Part shown: positions 43,904-53,354 of the stretch, in pieces | Numbering within the stretch: position 1 is the first letter of the stretch | Layout of the letters: each line of letters opens with the position of its first letter | DNA from: Streptacidiphilus neutrinimicus | Lineage (GTDB): Bacteria > Actinomycetota > Actinomycetes > Streptomycetales > Streptomycetaceae | Length of the DNA stretch: 64,000 bases | Reading direction: 5' to 3' | Assembly: GCF_000787815.1 (NCBI RefSeq) | Contig: NZ_BBPO01000027.1 | Span: 15,281-79,280, forward strand | Made by a program: the position numbers and the translations under genes | Notes under the pieces: model-generated | What the model was told of the DNA's origin: nothing | The model's database searches: none | What the model saw: the letters and a program-made list of their open reading frames with translations, nothing else

Positions 43904-44632
43904 ATGACAGGAAGCACTCCAGGGGTGACCACCGGGGCCGGCGGCCGTGGCCTGAACGAGGACGGCACCATCGCCCGGGAGGGGGCGCGGGACCGGGTGG
44001 CGCCCGAGTTCGCGCCGGTCGTCGAGGCGACCAGGTCGCGGATCCTTTCGGCCTTCGGCGATCCCGACGCGGGCGCCTCGCGGCTGCACAGCGCCTACTT
44101 GTACGGCAGCGTCCCGCGCGGCACGGCCCTCCCGGGGCGCTCCGACCTCGACGTGCTGCTCGCGCTCCGGAGCGCGCCCACGGCGGAGGACCGCGCGAGG
44201 ACCGAGGCGCTCGGGCGGTCCGTCGACGCGGACTTCCCGCAGATCGACGGCGTGGGCGCGCTGCTCTTCGACACGGCCACCCTGCTCAGCGAGCGGGAAC
44301 GGCACGACCTGGGCTTCTTCGTCGCCTGCCTGTGCACCCCCCTGCTCGGCAAGGACCTCGCCGAGCGGCTGCCGCGCTACCGCCCCACCTCGCTCCTCGC
44401 TCGGGAGACCAACGGCGACCTCGCCCGCCTGCTCCCGCTCTGGCGCGAACGCCGCGCCGCGGCGACCACCGACGCCGAGCTGCTGCGCCTCGCCCGCCAC
44501 GTCGGCCGCCACCTCACCCGCACCGGCTTCACCCTGGTCATGCCGCACTGGGGCGGCTGGACCAGCGACCTCGAGGAGTCGGCCGACCTGTTCGGCCGCT
44601 CCTACCCGGCGCGCAACGATCACTACGGATAG
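43904..44632 (+). CDS. Nucleotidyltransferase-domain protein
   Basis: A 242-residue protein with an MNT-type nucleotidyltransferase core. YLYGSVPRGTALPGRSDLDVLL carries the G-S-x10-D-x-D metal motif (about residues 64-86). A helical C-terminal part (about 150-242) resembles kanamycin-nucleotidyltransferase-like accessory regions. It may adenylylate a small molecule, protein or RNA; no partner gene is next to it, so a toxin-antitoxin MNT/HEPN role is not supported. Confidence 0.78.
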   Translation: MTGSTPGVTTGAGGRGLNEDGTIAREGARDRVAPEFAPVVEATRSRILSAFGDPDAGASRLHSAYLYGSVPRGTALPGRSDLDVLLALRSAPTAEDRARTEALGRSVDADFPQIDGVGALLFDTATLLSERERHDLGFFVACLCTPLLGKDLAERLPRYRPTSLLARETNGDLARLLPLWRERRAAATTDAELLRLARHVGRHLTRTGFTLVMPHWGGWTSDLEESADLFGRSYPARNDHYG

Positions 44633-44672
44633 CCGTTCGAAGCGTCGCACCCGATCGGCTACTCTCGCGCGG

Positions 44673-45734
44673 GTGACCCAGACCCCGCCGCCCTCCGCCT
44701 CGGCGCCGCAGGCGTCCCCGTACCCCGTCGCCGCGCCCCCGTCGGTCCCGGCGGCGAAGCTGAGCGCGGCGGCGGTGTGCGCGCTGGTCGCCTCGGCCGT
44801 CGCGCTGGTGCCGGTGGGCGTCGTGCTGGGCATCGTCGCGCTGTTCCGCACGCGGCGACTGGGGCAGCGCGGTCGTCGGCTGGCCGTGGTGGCGCTCTCC
44901 CTGTGCGCCGCGTGGACGGCGATGGGAATGGTGGCGATCATCGCGACCGCCACGGTGATCGGATCAAGCCAGGGCCCGCTCACCACCTTCGGCGCGGGGA
45001 CGTGCTTCACCTACCAGGACGGCGTGGACACCGCGCAGGGCGTGGACGTCGTCTCCTGCTCGGACCCGCACGACGGGCAGATCGTCGCCGACCACGGCCT
45101 CGGCTCCGGCTACCCGGGCCTGAGCGCCGCATCGAAGGAGTCGGTGCTGGGCTGCCTGACCGACGCGGCCCACGCGATCCCCGACGCGGGGCGCTTCGGA
45201 CCGTCGACCAGGCTGAGGATCTACTACCCCAGCCAGGACAGCTGGGACGGGGGCATGCACTCCGCTGTCTGCGTGCTGACGAACCCCGACCGCTCCGCGC
45301 TGACCGGCGACGCACTCGCCGCCCCGGGGCTGACCCCGTTGCAGCGTCAGGTGCTGGGGCTCACCAACGAGTCGGTCCTGCTCCGGATCAAGCTGCACGA
45401 CGTGCCGCAGGGCAGCTGGCAGATCGCCGGGGCGCTGGAGCAGCGGCTGGGCGCGGCCGACCGCGCGGAGAGCGCGGGCCTGGGCGCGCTCGCGGCGAAC
45501 CCGCCGCAGGGCACGACCTCGGCCCTGCCGCCGCTGCTGCGCGCTCTCGCCGCCGCGGACGCGACGGAGGCGTCGCAGGCGGACGCGGCCTCCGCGGCGG
45601 TCACGGGCGCCGACGCCTGGCAGGCCCTGATCGACGGCGGCCGCGTGACGTACGCCCCCGCGGCCGCGGACTATCAGGAGCTGCGCGAGCCGCTGGGCCT
45701 GCCCCAGCCGGGCGTGCAGCCGACGGGCGTGTAG
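44673..45734 (+). CDS. DUF4190 / septum-formation-domain membrane protein
   Basis: A 353-residue protein. A Pro-rich cytoplasmic N-terminus is followed by two membrane helices (about 31-55 and 70-95), a DUF4190-type hairpin, and then an extracytoplasmic septum-formation-like domain (about 100-205). That domain has Cys in GTCFTYQDG, VSCSDPHDGQIV, LGCLTD and SAVCVL, a usual Cys-paired pattern. The Ala-rich tail is helical. GTG 44673 is 7 nt after TACTCT, so it is leaderless. The role is unknown. Confidence 0.8.
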   Translation: MTQTPPPSASAPQASPYPVAAPPSVPAAKLSAAAVCALVASAVALVPVGVVLGIVALFRTRRLGQRGRRLAVVALSLCAAWTAMGMVAIIATATVIGSSQGPLTTFGAGTCFTYQDGVDTAQGVDVVSCSDPHDGQIVADHGLGSGYPGLSAASKESVLGCLTDAAHAIPDAGRFGPSTRLRIYYPSQDSWDGGMHSAVCVLTNPDRSALTGDALAAPGLTPLQRQVLGLTNESVLLRIKLHDVPQGSWQIAGALEQRLGAADRAESAGLGALAANPPQGTTSALPPLLRALAAADATEASQADAASAAVTGADAWQALIDGGRVTYAPAAADYQELREPLGLPQPGVQPTGV

Positions 45735-45768
45735 CCGACGGGCGCTCGCGCGCCGCTCTTTCGGAGGG

Positions 45769-46971
45769 TCAGACCGCGCTGCCGGACTTCCAGGTGGCCC
45801 AGTCCAGGTTCCAGCCGTTCAGGCCGTTCGCGGCGTCGACCGTGCGGTCGCCGGAGTTGATGACCTCGACGACGTCGCCCACGATCGAGCTGTTGTAGAA
45901 CTCCGCCGCGGGGGTGCCCGGGTCGGAGGCGCCCCGGACGTCGTGGAGGCCGACACAGCCATGGCTGGTGTTGACGTTGCCGAAGGTGCCGTAGGACCAG
46001 TAGTTGCCGTGGATGAAGGTCCCGGAGTTGGTGAGCCGCTGCGCGTGCGGGACGTCGGGGATGTCGTACTCGCCGCCCAGGTTGACGGTGCGTGAGTCCA
46101 TCCGGGTCTGCAGCAGCTTCTCGGAGATGACCATCTTGCCGGCCCACGTGGTGTGCTCGGGGCTGCCGCCCGAGATCGGGAAGGTGCTGGTGACCTTGCC
46201 GTCGCGGGTGACGGTGAGCTGGTGGCTGGCGAGGTCGGCGACGCTGGTCTGACTGCGGCCGACGGTGAAGGTCGCGGACCTGCTCTGGGTGCCGAAGCGG
46301 CCGTCCGCACCCTCGACGTCCTTCAGGGCGATGGTGACGCTGACCGTCGTGCCGGGCTTCCAGTAGTGCTCGGGGCGGAAGTCCAGCCGGGTGTCGCCGA
46401 ACCAGTGGCCCACGATCTCGACGGGCGGTTCGGACTTCACGGTGATGGCCTTCTGTACCGCGGCCTTGTTGGTTATCGCGTTGTCGAAGGTGAAGGAGAC
46501 CGGCATGCCGACCCCGACCGTGGCCTTGTCGTCGGGGGTGTACACACCGACGAAGGACTTCACGGGCTTGCCGGTCGTGAACGCGGACAGCGTGGTCGCG
46601 GTGGTGCCGGCGGTGTCCTTGGTGACTGCGGCGATCTTGTAGCCGGCACTGGAGGAGAGCGGGGTGGCGCTGGTCCATCCGGTGCGGTCGGCGGTGAGCC
46701 GGCCGGCTATGTGCTTGCCGTCGGGGCCGGTGAGGGTGACCGACTCCAGCGTGCCCTGGGCCACCTGGACGGTGACGGGGGCGGTCATGTCGACGCCGGT
46801 CGCACCGTCCTTCGGAGTGACCGTCACGTTCGCCTTCGAGGCCGCGGGCGAGGCGCCGCCGGAGCCCTTGGTGCCGGAGCCCGACCCCGTGCAGCCGGCT
46901 ATCAGCAGCACCGGCGTCCCGACCATGCCCGCGACCACGGATCGCCGGGTCCAGTTCGCTGCTGTCGCCAT
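45769..46971 (-). CDS. L,D-transpeptidase lipoprotein with Ig-like domains
   Basis: A 400-residue cell-wall enzyme that forms 3-3 peptidoglycan crosslinks. The N-terminus has paired Arg (TRRSVVAG) and the lipobox LIAGC, so it is exported and lipidated, perhaps via Tat. Two Ig-like domains follow (about 48-150 and 152-250), then the YkuD domain with catalytic Cys in NTSHGCVGLHD and IHGNYWSYGTFG. This matches mycobacterial LdtMt2-type architecture. It starts at ATG 46971 with CAGGAG upstream. Confidence 0.94.
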   Translation of the reverse strand: MATAANWTRRSVVAGMVGTPVLLIAGCTGSGSGTKGSGGASPAASKANVTVTPKDGATGVDMTAPVTVQVAQGTLESVTLTGPDGKHIAGRLTADRTGWTSATPLSSSAGYKIAAVTKDTAGTTATTLSAFTTGKPVKSFVGVYTPDDKATVGVGMPVSFTFDNAITNKAAVQKAITVKSEPPVEIVGHWFGDTRLDFRPEHYWKPGTTVSVTIALKDVEGADGRFGTQSRSATFTVGRSQTSVADLASHQLTVTRDGKVTSTFPISGGSPEHTTWAGKMVISEKLLQTRMDSRTVNLGGEYDIPDVPHAQRLTNSGTFIHGNYWSYGTFGNVNTSHGCVGLHDVRGASDPGTPAAEFYNSSIVGDVVEVINSGDRTVDAANGLNGWNLDWATWKSGSAV

Positions 46972-47148
46972 GGCTCACTCCTGCTCTAGGGGTCACGCGC
47001 TGGTGCGCTTATCACCCTAAGCAGGAGCGCCGATAACGCCCAATTCGGACGTCTCGGACACCACTCATCTGGCGGAAGGTCAGAACGCGCGGGCCGACCG
47101 GAACCTCGTCCGACCTGGGATCACTCCCCCGTCACTCCTCCGGGCCCG

Positions 47149-47472
47149 TCACTCCTCCGAGCCGGCCTCGAACGGCTCCCAGTCCTCTGTCTCTGCGTCG
47201 TAGTCGACGGGCTGCGTCTCCCAGCCGGCCTCGGCCAGCTCGACACCGGGGATGTTCTCGAGCATCGCCACCGGGTCGATGAAGTGCGCCACAGCACCGC
47301 TCGGGTCGAGGTTGATCGCCTCGAGCGCCTCGGCCCGCTCCTCGTCCTCCAGGTACTCGTCGTTCTCGACCTGCTCCAGCGCCGCGGCTTGCAGCGCCTT
47401 CTCGTCGACGATCTCGGCGATCAGCTCGATCTGCAGCCGGATGTAACGCGGCGAGCCGCTCTCAGTAGTCAT
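47149..47472 (-). CDS. Acidic hypothetical protein
   Basis: A 107-residue, strongly acidic protein (runs such as VENDEYLEDEERAEALEAI). No signal, membrane segment or recognised motif is present, and I cannot name a family. ATG 47472 lies 6 nt after a minus-strand TAGGCT, so a leaderless transcript is likely, which supports it as a real gene. It is divergent from the small surface protein. Confidence 0.7.
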   Translation of the reverse strand: MTTESGSPRYIRLQIELIAEIVDEKALQAAALEQVENDEYLEDEERAEALEAINLDPSGAVAHFIDPVAMLENIPGVELAEAGWETQPVDYDAETEDWEPFEAGSEE

Positions 47473-47570
47473 GGGCCGAGCCTATCCAAAGGCCGTCAAA
47501 GGTGATTAGCATCGTCCGGACCAGCGCGAAGCAGCCGTCGTCACGGCCGTCGTACGTAGTAGGAGCGCCC

Positions 47571-47822
47571 GTGGGTCGCCGTCATCTCACCGTCACCGCC
47601 GTCGCCGCCGGCATCGGCACCGCACTGACCCTCGCGGTGGGGCCCTACGCGACGTCAGGCGCCTCACCGGAGGCACAGGTTCACACCTCGGCGAGCAGCG
47701 GCGCCGCGTTCACAACGGCCGGTTCGGCGCGCACCGACGGCACGCCCTACCTCGTCGGCGGCGCGGGTTGCCTGCTGGCCGGGGCCGGCCTCGTGGTCGC
47801 CCGCCGCCGGGCCGCGCTCTGA
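47571..47822 (+). CDS. Small exported protein with C-terminal membrane anchor
   Basis: An 83-residue protein. It has a signal peptide (about 1-28, VTAVAAGIGTALTLAVGPYA), a Ser/Thr/Ala-rich exposed middle, a hydrophobic C-terminal helix (VGGAGCLLAGAGLVVA) and an RRR tail. The layout is that of a sortase substrate, but no LPxTG or LAxTG motif precedes the helix. GTG 47571 has AGGAGC 3 to 4 nt upstream. A perfect terminator follows. Confidence 0.65.
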   Translation: MGRRHLTVTAVAAGIGTALTLAVGPYATSGASPEAQVHTSASSGAAFTTAGSARTDGTPYLVGGAGCLLAGAGLVVARRRAAL

Positions 47823-47881
47823 CGGACGCCGAGGCCCTCGGCAGGACCCTCGCACGCGGGAGACACCGCGCGTGGAAACAC

Positions 47882-47915
47882 CAGCAGGGCCGGCCCGTAC
47901 GGGCCGGCCCTGCTG
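47882..47915. terminator. Perfect 16-bp-arm terminator
   Basis: CAGCAGGGCCGGCCCG, then TA, then its complement. It follows the small exported protein gene. The rest of the gap to 48188 holds no recognisable gene. Confidence 0.88.
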
Positions 47916-48117
47916 TCTCCGAGCTGTTCCCCCACCCGGGAACGCGGAGCTGGTGCCGCGGGGCGCCGCACCCCGTCATGACGACGGGGGCGGGACGACG
48001 GCGATCCCCGCGGGCTGGACGCGGCCGGCCGGGTCAGGGCCGTCCGACGCGTCCTGGTGACGGCGGAGTCAGGGAGCCGCTCCGTTCCCCACTGTCACCA
48101 CGCTCGGCTTCTCGCCG

Positions 48118-48180
48118 TTGACAAGAACAATGCCGGAGCGTTGTTAACCGCATGCTGCCGGTACGTGACGCCTACGTACC
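48118..48180. promoter_or_regulatory. Promoter-like elements and hairpins after cbs
   Basis: On the plus strand TTGACA (48118-48123) and TTGTTA (48141-48146) have a 17-nt spacer and point into the 3' end of cbs. In the other direction the AACAA-TTGTT stem and the GGTACGT-ACGTACC dyad (48160-48180) lie just past the cbs stop and could end its transcript. Confidence 0.35.
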
Positions 48181-48188
48181 AATCGGAC

Positions 48189-49580
48189 CTACTTACGCGA
48201 CATGAAGGCGAGCAGGTCCTGACGGGTGACGATGCCCTGCGGCTTGCCCTGGACCAGCACGACGGCCGCGTCGGCCCGCTCGAGCACGTTCATCAGGCTG
48301 CTGACCGACTCCATCGAGCCCACCACCGGCAGCGGCGCGGACATGTGCGTGCCGATCGGGTCCTCCAGGCTGAAGCGCTTGGCGAACAGGCCGTCCAGCA
48401 GGTCGCGCTCGACGATGGAGCCGATCACCTCGCCGGCCATCACGTCCGGGTGGCCGGCGCCCGGCGAGACCACCGGCATCTGCGAGACGCCGTACTCGCG
48501 CAGGATCTGCACGGCCTCGCCGACGGTCTCATTGGGGTGGACGTGGACGAACTGCGGGATGCCCTCGTGCTCCAGCGCGTCCTTGCGGGCCAGGACGTCG
48601 CCCACGTGCGCCTCGTCGCCGCCCTCCTCCTGGAAGCCGTAGTCGCGCATCCACTCGTCATTGAAGATCTTGCTCAGGTAGCCGCGCCCGGAGTCCGGCA
48701 GCAGCACCACGACGACGTCGTCCGGACCGAGCCGCTTGGCGACCTCCAGCGCGGCCACGACAGCCATGCCGCAGGACCCGCCCACCAGCAGGCCCTCCTC
48801 CTTGGCCAGCCGCCGGGTCATCTGGAAGGAGTCCTTGTCCGAGACCGGCACGATCTCGTCCGCGACGGTGCGGTCGTAGGCGGTGGGCCAGAAGTCCTCG
48901 CCGACGCCCTCGACCAGGTACGGGCGGCCGGTGCCGCCGGAGTAGACCGACCCCTCCGGGTCCGCGCCGATGACCTTGACCCGGCCCTCGGAGGCGTCCT
49001 TCAGGAAGCGGCCGGTGCCGGAGATGGTGCCGCCGGTGCCGACGCCCGCGACGAAGTGCGTGATCCTGCCCTCGGTCTGGTCCCAGATCTCGGGGCCGGT
49101 GGACTCGTAGTGCGAGGCCGGGTTGTTCGGGTTGGAGTACTGGTCCGGCTTCCAGGCGCCCGGCGTCTCGCGGACCAGGCGGTCGGAGACGTTGTAGTAC
49201 GAGTCCGGGTGCTCAGGGGCGACGGCGGTCGGGCAGACCACGACCTCGGCGCCGTAGGCGCGCAGCACGTTGATCTTGTCCGTCGAGACCTTGTCCGGGC
49301 AGACGAAGATGCACTTGTAGCCCTTCTGCTGGGCCACGATCGCCAGACCGACACCGGTGTTGCCGGAGGTGGGCTCGACGATGGTGCCCCCGGGCTTGAG
49401 CGCGCCGGAGGCCTCGGCGGCCTCGATCATCTTGATCGCGATGCGGTCCTTCACCGAACCGCCGGGATTGAAGTACTCCACCTTGGCCAGGACGGTGGCG
49501 GAGATGCCTTCGGCCACCTTGTTCAGCTTGACCAGGGGGGTGTTCCCGACCAGGTCGATGATCGAGTCGTGGTACCGCAA
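48189..49580 (-). CDS. cbs: Cystathionine beta-synthase
   Basis: A 463-residue enzyme condensing serine and homocysteine to cystathionine (reverse transsulfuration). The PLP domain has the Lys in NPGGSVKDRIAIKM and the PLP-phosphate loop GVGTGGTISGTG. The C-terminal Bateman module (two CBS domains, about 335-460) follows. TTG 49580 is chosen because GGAGG lies 5 nt upstream and it gives the family N-terminus (RYHDSIIDLVGNTPLV); the open frame upstream does not match. No haem-binding N-terminal extension is present. Confidence 0.94.
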   Translation of the reverse strand: MRYHDSIIDLVGNTPLVKLNKVAEGISATVLAKVEYFNPGGSVKDRIAIKMIEAAEASGALKPGGTIVEPTSGNTGVGLAIVAQQKGYKCIFVCPDKVSTDKINVLRAYGAEVVVCPTAVAPEHPDSYYNVSDRLVRETPGAWKPDQYSNPNNPASHYESTGPEIWDQTEGRITHFVAGVGTGGTISGTGRFLKDASEGRVKVIGADPEGSVYSGGTGRPYLVEGVGEDFWPTAYDRTVADEIVPVSDKDSFQMTRRLAKEEGLLVGGSCGMAVVAALEVAKRLGPDDVVVVLLPDSGRGYLSKIFNDEWMRDYGFQEEGGDEAHVGDVLARKDALEHEGIPQFVHVHPNETVGEAVQILREYGVSQMPVVSPGAGHPDVMAGEVIGSIVERDLLDGLFAKRFSLEDPIGTHMSAPLPVVGSMESVSSLMNVLERADAAVVLVQGKPQGIVTRQDLLAFMSRK

Positions 49581-49930
49581 CGGGGTCCTCCGCGGTGTAG
49601 CGGTGTGAGGGAAATATGCGGAGCGCACGGTTTGTCGACTCCACGGGTGCCAGCGTAATGCGGGAGACTCGGTCGCAGGGCGCGGGCTGCCCCGGTCCCC
49701 GCTGTCTTCGGCGACGCGGACGCACGCGGAGGCGGGGTCGGGGCGTGGTGCGGTGGGTGACGGCGGGGTCTCGGCCGATTTGGCGCGAATGCCGCTGTCG
49801 CGGCCGAAACACGAGCGCGTCCGCGAACGTTACCGGGTATTGACGCAGTGATGCAGAAGCCCCGGGTCCGGTCGGAACCGCCACGAGCGGGCCCGGCCGG
49901 GGCCCGGGCCCGACCCACTTGGGGGTGGTC

Positions 49931-50995
49931 ATGTCACGAGCACGAGTTGCCCGACGCATCGCCGCGGCCGCGGCGTACGGCGGTGGCGGGATCGGCCTCC
50001 TGGGTGTGGGCCTCGTGGGTGTGCTGCTGGCCGAGGCCAAGATCGCGGAGCACCAGCTGGACACCCTGAAGGGCGAGCCGCCGCGCGCCGACGGCCGCTA
50101 CGGCATGGCCTTCGCCGCCGACGACGCCCGACCGCTCCGGTTCGCGGTCCTCGGCGACTCCACCGCGGCCGGCTTCGGCGTGGATCGCGGCCGGGAGACT
50201 CCGGGCGCGCTGCTGGCCGCGGGCATCGCCTCGGTCGCCGAGCGTCCCGTCGACCTCTACGTGGTCGCCGCCAACGGCGCGACCTCCGAGGACCTGGCCC
50301 GGCAGCTGGAGGTGCTGCTCAGGATGACCGGCCCCGAGGGCCCGGAGCTGGCCCTCATCATGATCGGCGCCAACGACGTCACTCAGCTGACCAAGCGCGC
50401 CACCGCGGTCCGCCTGCTCGGCGACGCCCTGAAGCGGTTGCGCGCCGGCGGCGCCGAGGTGGTCGTCGGCACCTGCCCCGACCTCGGCACCATCGAGCCG
50501 GTCCGGCCGCCGCTGCGCTGGCTGGCCCGGCGGGCCAGCCGCCAGCTCGCCGCCGCGCAGGCGATCACCGTCGTCGAGGCGGGGGCGCGCAGCGTCTCCC
50601 TGGGGGACCTGCTCGGCCAGGAGTTCCGCGGCCGCCACGAGATGTTCGCCTCCGACCGCTACCATCCCTCCGCCCAGGGCTACGCCACGGCCGCGATGGC
50701 GATGCTGCCGACGCTCTGCGCGGCGCTCGGCGTCTGGCCGGAGATCCCCTCCGAACAGCGCGGCGAGGGTCTGCACTCGCTGGCCAAGGCCGCCGCGGTC
50801 GCCGCCTCCCACGGCGGCACCGAGGTCGCCCCGGCGGGCCACTGGGCCCAGTTGCTGCGCCGGGCCCGTCGGCCGCTCAGCGCGGTCGGCAACGGCGCGA
50901 GCCCCGAGGGCGGCGACCACCCGGCCGAGCCCGGGACCGGGGGCGGCACGACGCCCGTCGACCCCGCCCTGTCTACGTCAGACAGCTCACAGTGA
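49931..50995 (+). CDS. SGNH/GDSL hydrolase, membrane-anchored or secreted
   Basis: A 354-residue protein. An N-terminal hydrophobic segment (about 15-35) precedes an SGNH esterase fold with the block I Ser in VLGDSTAAGFG, block III Asn in IMIGANDVTQ, and block V Asp-x2-His in SDRYHPSAQGY. The C-terminal 80 residues are disordered and rich in Gly/Pro. It probably deacylates or de-esterifies an extracytoplasmic substrate. ATG 49931 has GGGGGTGG upstream. The 49581-49930 gap otherwise shows only the divergent promoter area. Confidence 0.88.
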   Translation: MSRARVARRIAAAAAYGGGGIGLLGVGLVGVLLAEAKIAEHQLDTLKGEPPRADGRYGMAFAADDARPLRFAVLGDSTAAGFGVDRGRETPGALLAAGIASVAERPVDLYVVAANGATSEDLARQLEVLLRMTGPEGPELALIMIGANDVTQLTKRATAVRLLGDALKRLRAGGAEVVVGTCPDLGTIEPVRPPLRWLARRASRQLAAAQAITVVEAGARSVSLGDLLGQEFRGRHEMFASDRYHPSAQGYATAAMAMLPTLCAALGVWPEIPSEQRGEGLHSLAKAAAVAASHGGTEVAPAGHWAQLLRRARRPLSAVGNGASPEGGDHPAEPGTGGGTTPVDPALSTSDSSQ

Positions 50996-51034
50996 CGGAG
51001 CGCTGACGACGCCCCTACCTGGGAGTAGCTTTCT

Positions 51035-51071
51035 GGCAGGCCTGTCTCCGCGTATGCGCGGCGGGCCTGCC
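51035..51071 (+). promoter_or_regulatory. Hairpin in the thiolase leader
   Basis: GGCAGGCC and GGCCTGCC arms enclose 21 nt, in the 108-bp gap between the SGNH gene and the thiolase. It may be the terminator of the former or a 5' leader stem of the latter. Confidence 0.4.
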
Positions 51072-51103
51072 GGCCGCCCCCTTCCGCATCTCCAGGAGCC
51101 ACG

Positions 51104-52324
51104 ATGCCCGAAGCCGTTATCGTCAGCGCCGCCCGTTCGCCGATCGGCCGGGCCGGGAAGGGCTCGCTCAAGGACGTGCGCCCGGACGACCTGACCACGC
51201 AGATCGTCGCCGCGGCGCTGGCCAAGGTGCCCGAGCTGGACCCGCGCGAGATCGACGACCTGATGCTGGGCTGCGGTCTGCCCGGCGGCGAGGCCGGCTA
51301 CAACCTCGGTCGCGTCGTCGCCGTGCAGCTGGGCATGGACCACCTGCCGGGCTGCACCATCACCCGCTACTGCTCCTCCTCCCTGCAGACCACGCGCATG
51401 GCGCTGCACGCGATCAAGGCGGGCGAGGGCGACGTCTTCATCTCGGCCGGCGTCGAGACCGTCTCCCGCTACGTCAAGGGCAGCTCGGACGGCCTGCCCG
51501 ACACCATGAACCCGCTCTTCGACGCGGCCCGCGCCCGCACCGAGGCCCGCGCGGCCGGCGGTGCGGACAGCTGGCACGACCCGCGCGAGGACGGCCTGGT
51601 GCCGGACGTCTACATCGCCATGGGCCAGACCGCGGAGAACCTCGCCCAGCTCAAGGGCGTCACCCGCCGTGACATGGACGAGTTCGGCGTCCGCAGCCAG
51701 AACCTGGCCGAGAAGGCCATCGCGGACGGCTTCTGGGCCCGCGAGATCACCCCGGTGACGACGCCGGACGGCACCGTCGTCAGCAAGGACGACGGCCCGC
51801 GCGCGGGCGTCACCCTGGAGGGCGTCGAGGGCCTGAAGCCGGTCTTCCGCCCCGACGGCCTCGTCACCGCCGGCAACTGCTGCCCGCTGAACGACGGCGC
51901 GGCCGCGCTCGTCATCATGTCGGACACCAAGGCCCGCGAGCTGGGCCTGACCCCGCTGGCCCGGATCGTCTCCACCGGCGTCTCCGGCCTCTCCCCCGAG
52001 ATCATGGGCCTCGGCCCGGTCGAGGCCTCCAAGCAGGCCCTGAAGCGCGCCGGCCTGTCGATCTCCGACATCGACCTGGTCGAGATCAACGAGGCCTTCG
52101 CCGCCCAGGTGATCCCCTCCTACCGGGATCTCGGCATCGACCTGGACCGCCTGAACGTCAACGGCGGCGCGATCGCGGTCGGCCACCCCTTCGGCATGAC
52201 CGGCGCCCGGATCACCACCACGCTGATCAACTCGCTGCAGTGGCACGACAAGCAGTTCGGCCTGGAGACCATGTGCGTCGGCGGCGGCCAGGGCATGGCG
52301 ATGGTCATCGAGCGGCTGAGCTGA
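51104..52324 (+). CDS. Acetyl-CoA C-acyltransferase (thiolase)
   Basis: A 406-residue thiolase acting in fatty-acid beta-oxidation or acetoacetyl-CoA formation. The nucleophilic Cys90 is in TRYCSSSLQ. Also visible are [10 protein letters not shown], the [16 protein letters not shown] signature and the second Cys in [11 protein letters not shown]. Its length is normal. It starts at ATG 51104 with CAGGAG. No hydroxyacyl-CoA dehydrogenase lies next to it, so it acts alone here. A strong terminator follows. Confidence 0.93.
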   Translation: MPEAVIVSAARSPIGRAGKGSLKDVRPDDLTTQIVAAALAKVPELDPREIDDLMLGCGLPGGEAGYNLGRVVAVQLGMDHLPGCTITRYCSSSLQTTRMALHAIKAGEGDVFISAGVETVSRYVKGSSDGLPDTMNPLFDAARARTEARAAGGADSWHDPREDGLVPDVYIAMGQTAENLAQLKGVTRRDMDEFGVRSQNLAEKAIADGFWAREITPVTTPDGTVVSKDDGPRAGVTLEGVEGLKPVFRPDGLVTAGNCCPLNDGAAALVIMSDTKARELGLTPLARIVSTGVSGLSPEIMGLGPVEASKQALKRAGLSISDIDLVEINEAFAAQVIPSYRDLGIDLDRLNVNGGAIAVGHPFGMTGARITTTLINSLQWHDKQFGLETMCVGGGQGMAMVIERLS

Positions 52325-52384
52325 GGCCCGGGCCTCTCATAGGAACTTCACGATGACCCGTTTGGGCCAATAGCGGACGGGTAA

Positions 52385-52416
52385 GGGTTGGGTCACGTTC
52401 CGACGCGACCCAACCC
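52385..52416 (+). terminator. Thiolase terminator
   Basis: GGGTTGGGTC and GACCCAACCC arms with a 12-nt loop, then GATTTCTTTAT, a real U-tract. It is 61 nt after the stop. Confidence 0.88.
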
Positions 52417-52522
52417 GATTTCTTTATCTTCCCCTCATCTTCGGTCGACAGAGCGCGATCCTCCGGTCGCTTTCCGTAGAGAATTGTCCTCCGGAAAAGC
52501 TCGACAATGTCGGACGTCACAG

Positions 52523-52579
52523 ATGAAAAGGGCATTACGCCCTGCCGGGATTTGCCTCGGTGCGGCACTGTTGGGGTGA
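52523..52579 (+). CDS. Possible 18-aa peptide with a TTA codon
   Basis: ATG to TGA encodes MKRALRPAGICLGAALLG, whose fifth codon is TTA, the rare bldA-dependent codon. It overlaps a GGGC-attac-GCCC stem and ends 35 nt before the next gene. No ribosome site is evident. It could be a leader peptide or chance. Confidence 0.2.
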   Translation: MKRALRPAGICLGAALLG

Positions 52580-52613
52580 CCGCCTGTTCAGATCCTCGCA
52601 AGGGGTGCCTCCC

Positions 52614-53354
52614 GTGACCGTCCTCCTTCTCGCTGTGCTCGCGCTGGTCACCGTGCTCGCCGTGACCACGCTGCTTTCCGTGCGTGCCCTGCGGCGCCGC
52701 CTGGAGTCGGACCTGGAGTCCACCGTCCGCCGCGCCGTCGCCGTGGCACTCGCCGAGGACCGGGAGCGCGAGATCGCCGAGGCGCGCAGCTTCTGGGCCG
52801 AGCAGGAGGCCCGCGCCGCGGAGGATTCCCTGACCCCCGAGGACATCGAGGCCGTGGAAAGCCTCGACGCCCTTGTGGCGGAGAACACTCTCTTCCTGCC
52901 GGCCCCCCGCGGATTCATCGACGAGTCCGGGGAAATGGATCCGGAGTTCGCGGACGCGCTGCGTTCCGCACTCGAGGAGATGATCACCGAGGGCGACCGG
53001 GTCGCCCGTCCCAGCCACCCCGCCGAGCCCGGCTTCATCCCGCAGCCGACGCCGACCCCCGAGTGGACCGACCTGCGCCTGCTGGAGCTCGTCGAGGTCG
53101 GCACCGTCCTCAAGGACGTCCGCCCCGGCCCGATGGGCACCCTCGACGTCTACGTCTTCGAGGACGAGACCACACTGTGCGTCGCCCCGGGCGACGCGGG
53201 CACCGGCGCTCGCATCCGCGAGGCGGTCGCCTCCGGCGTCGCCGTCCGCCTCCTCGGCACCTCCCGCCTTCCGGGCGCCCACGCCCTGACCTTCGCCCTC
53301 TCCGACGACGAGACGGTCTACGTCCTCGCGGACCGGGTGGTCGCCAGCCTCTGA
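52614..53354 (+). CDS. Membrane-anchored hypothetical protein with coiled coil
   Basis: A 246-residue protein. One N-terminal helix (about 2-24, VLLLAVLALVTVLAVTTLL) is followed by a charged coiled coil (about 28-75). A cytoplasmic C-terminal alpha-beta domain (about 150-246) has repeated LLELVEVGTVLKDVRPG and YVLADRVVASL elements. I do not recognise the family. GTG 52614 with AAGGGG upstream is preferred to starts at 52560. Confidence 0.72.
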   Translation: MTVLLLAVLALVTVLAVTTLLSVRALRRRLESDLESTVRRAVAVALAEDREREIAEARSFWAEQEARAAEDSLTPEDIEAVESLDALVAENTLFLPAPRGFIDESGEMDPEFADALRSALEEMITEGDRVARPSHPAEPGFIPQPTPTPEWTDLRLLELVEVGTVLKDVRPGPMGTLDVYVFEDETTLCVAPGDAGTGARIREAVASGVAVRLLGTSRLPGAHALTFALSDDETVYVLADRVVASL

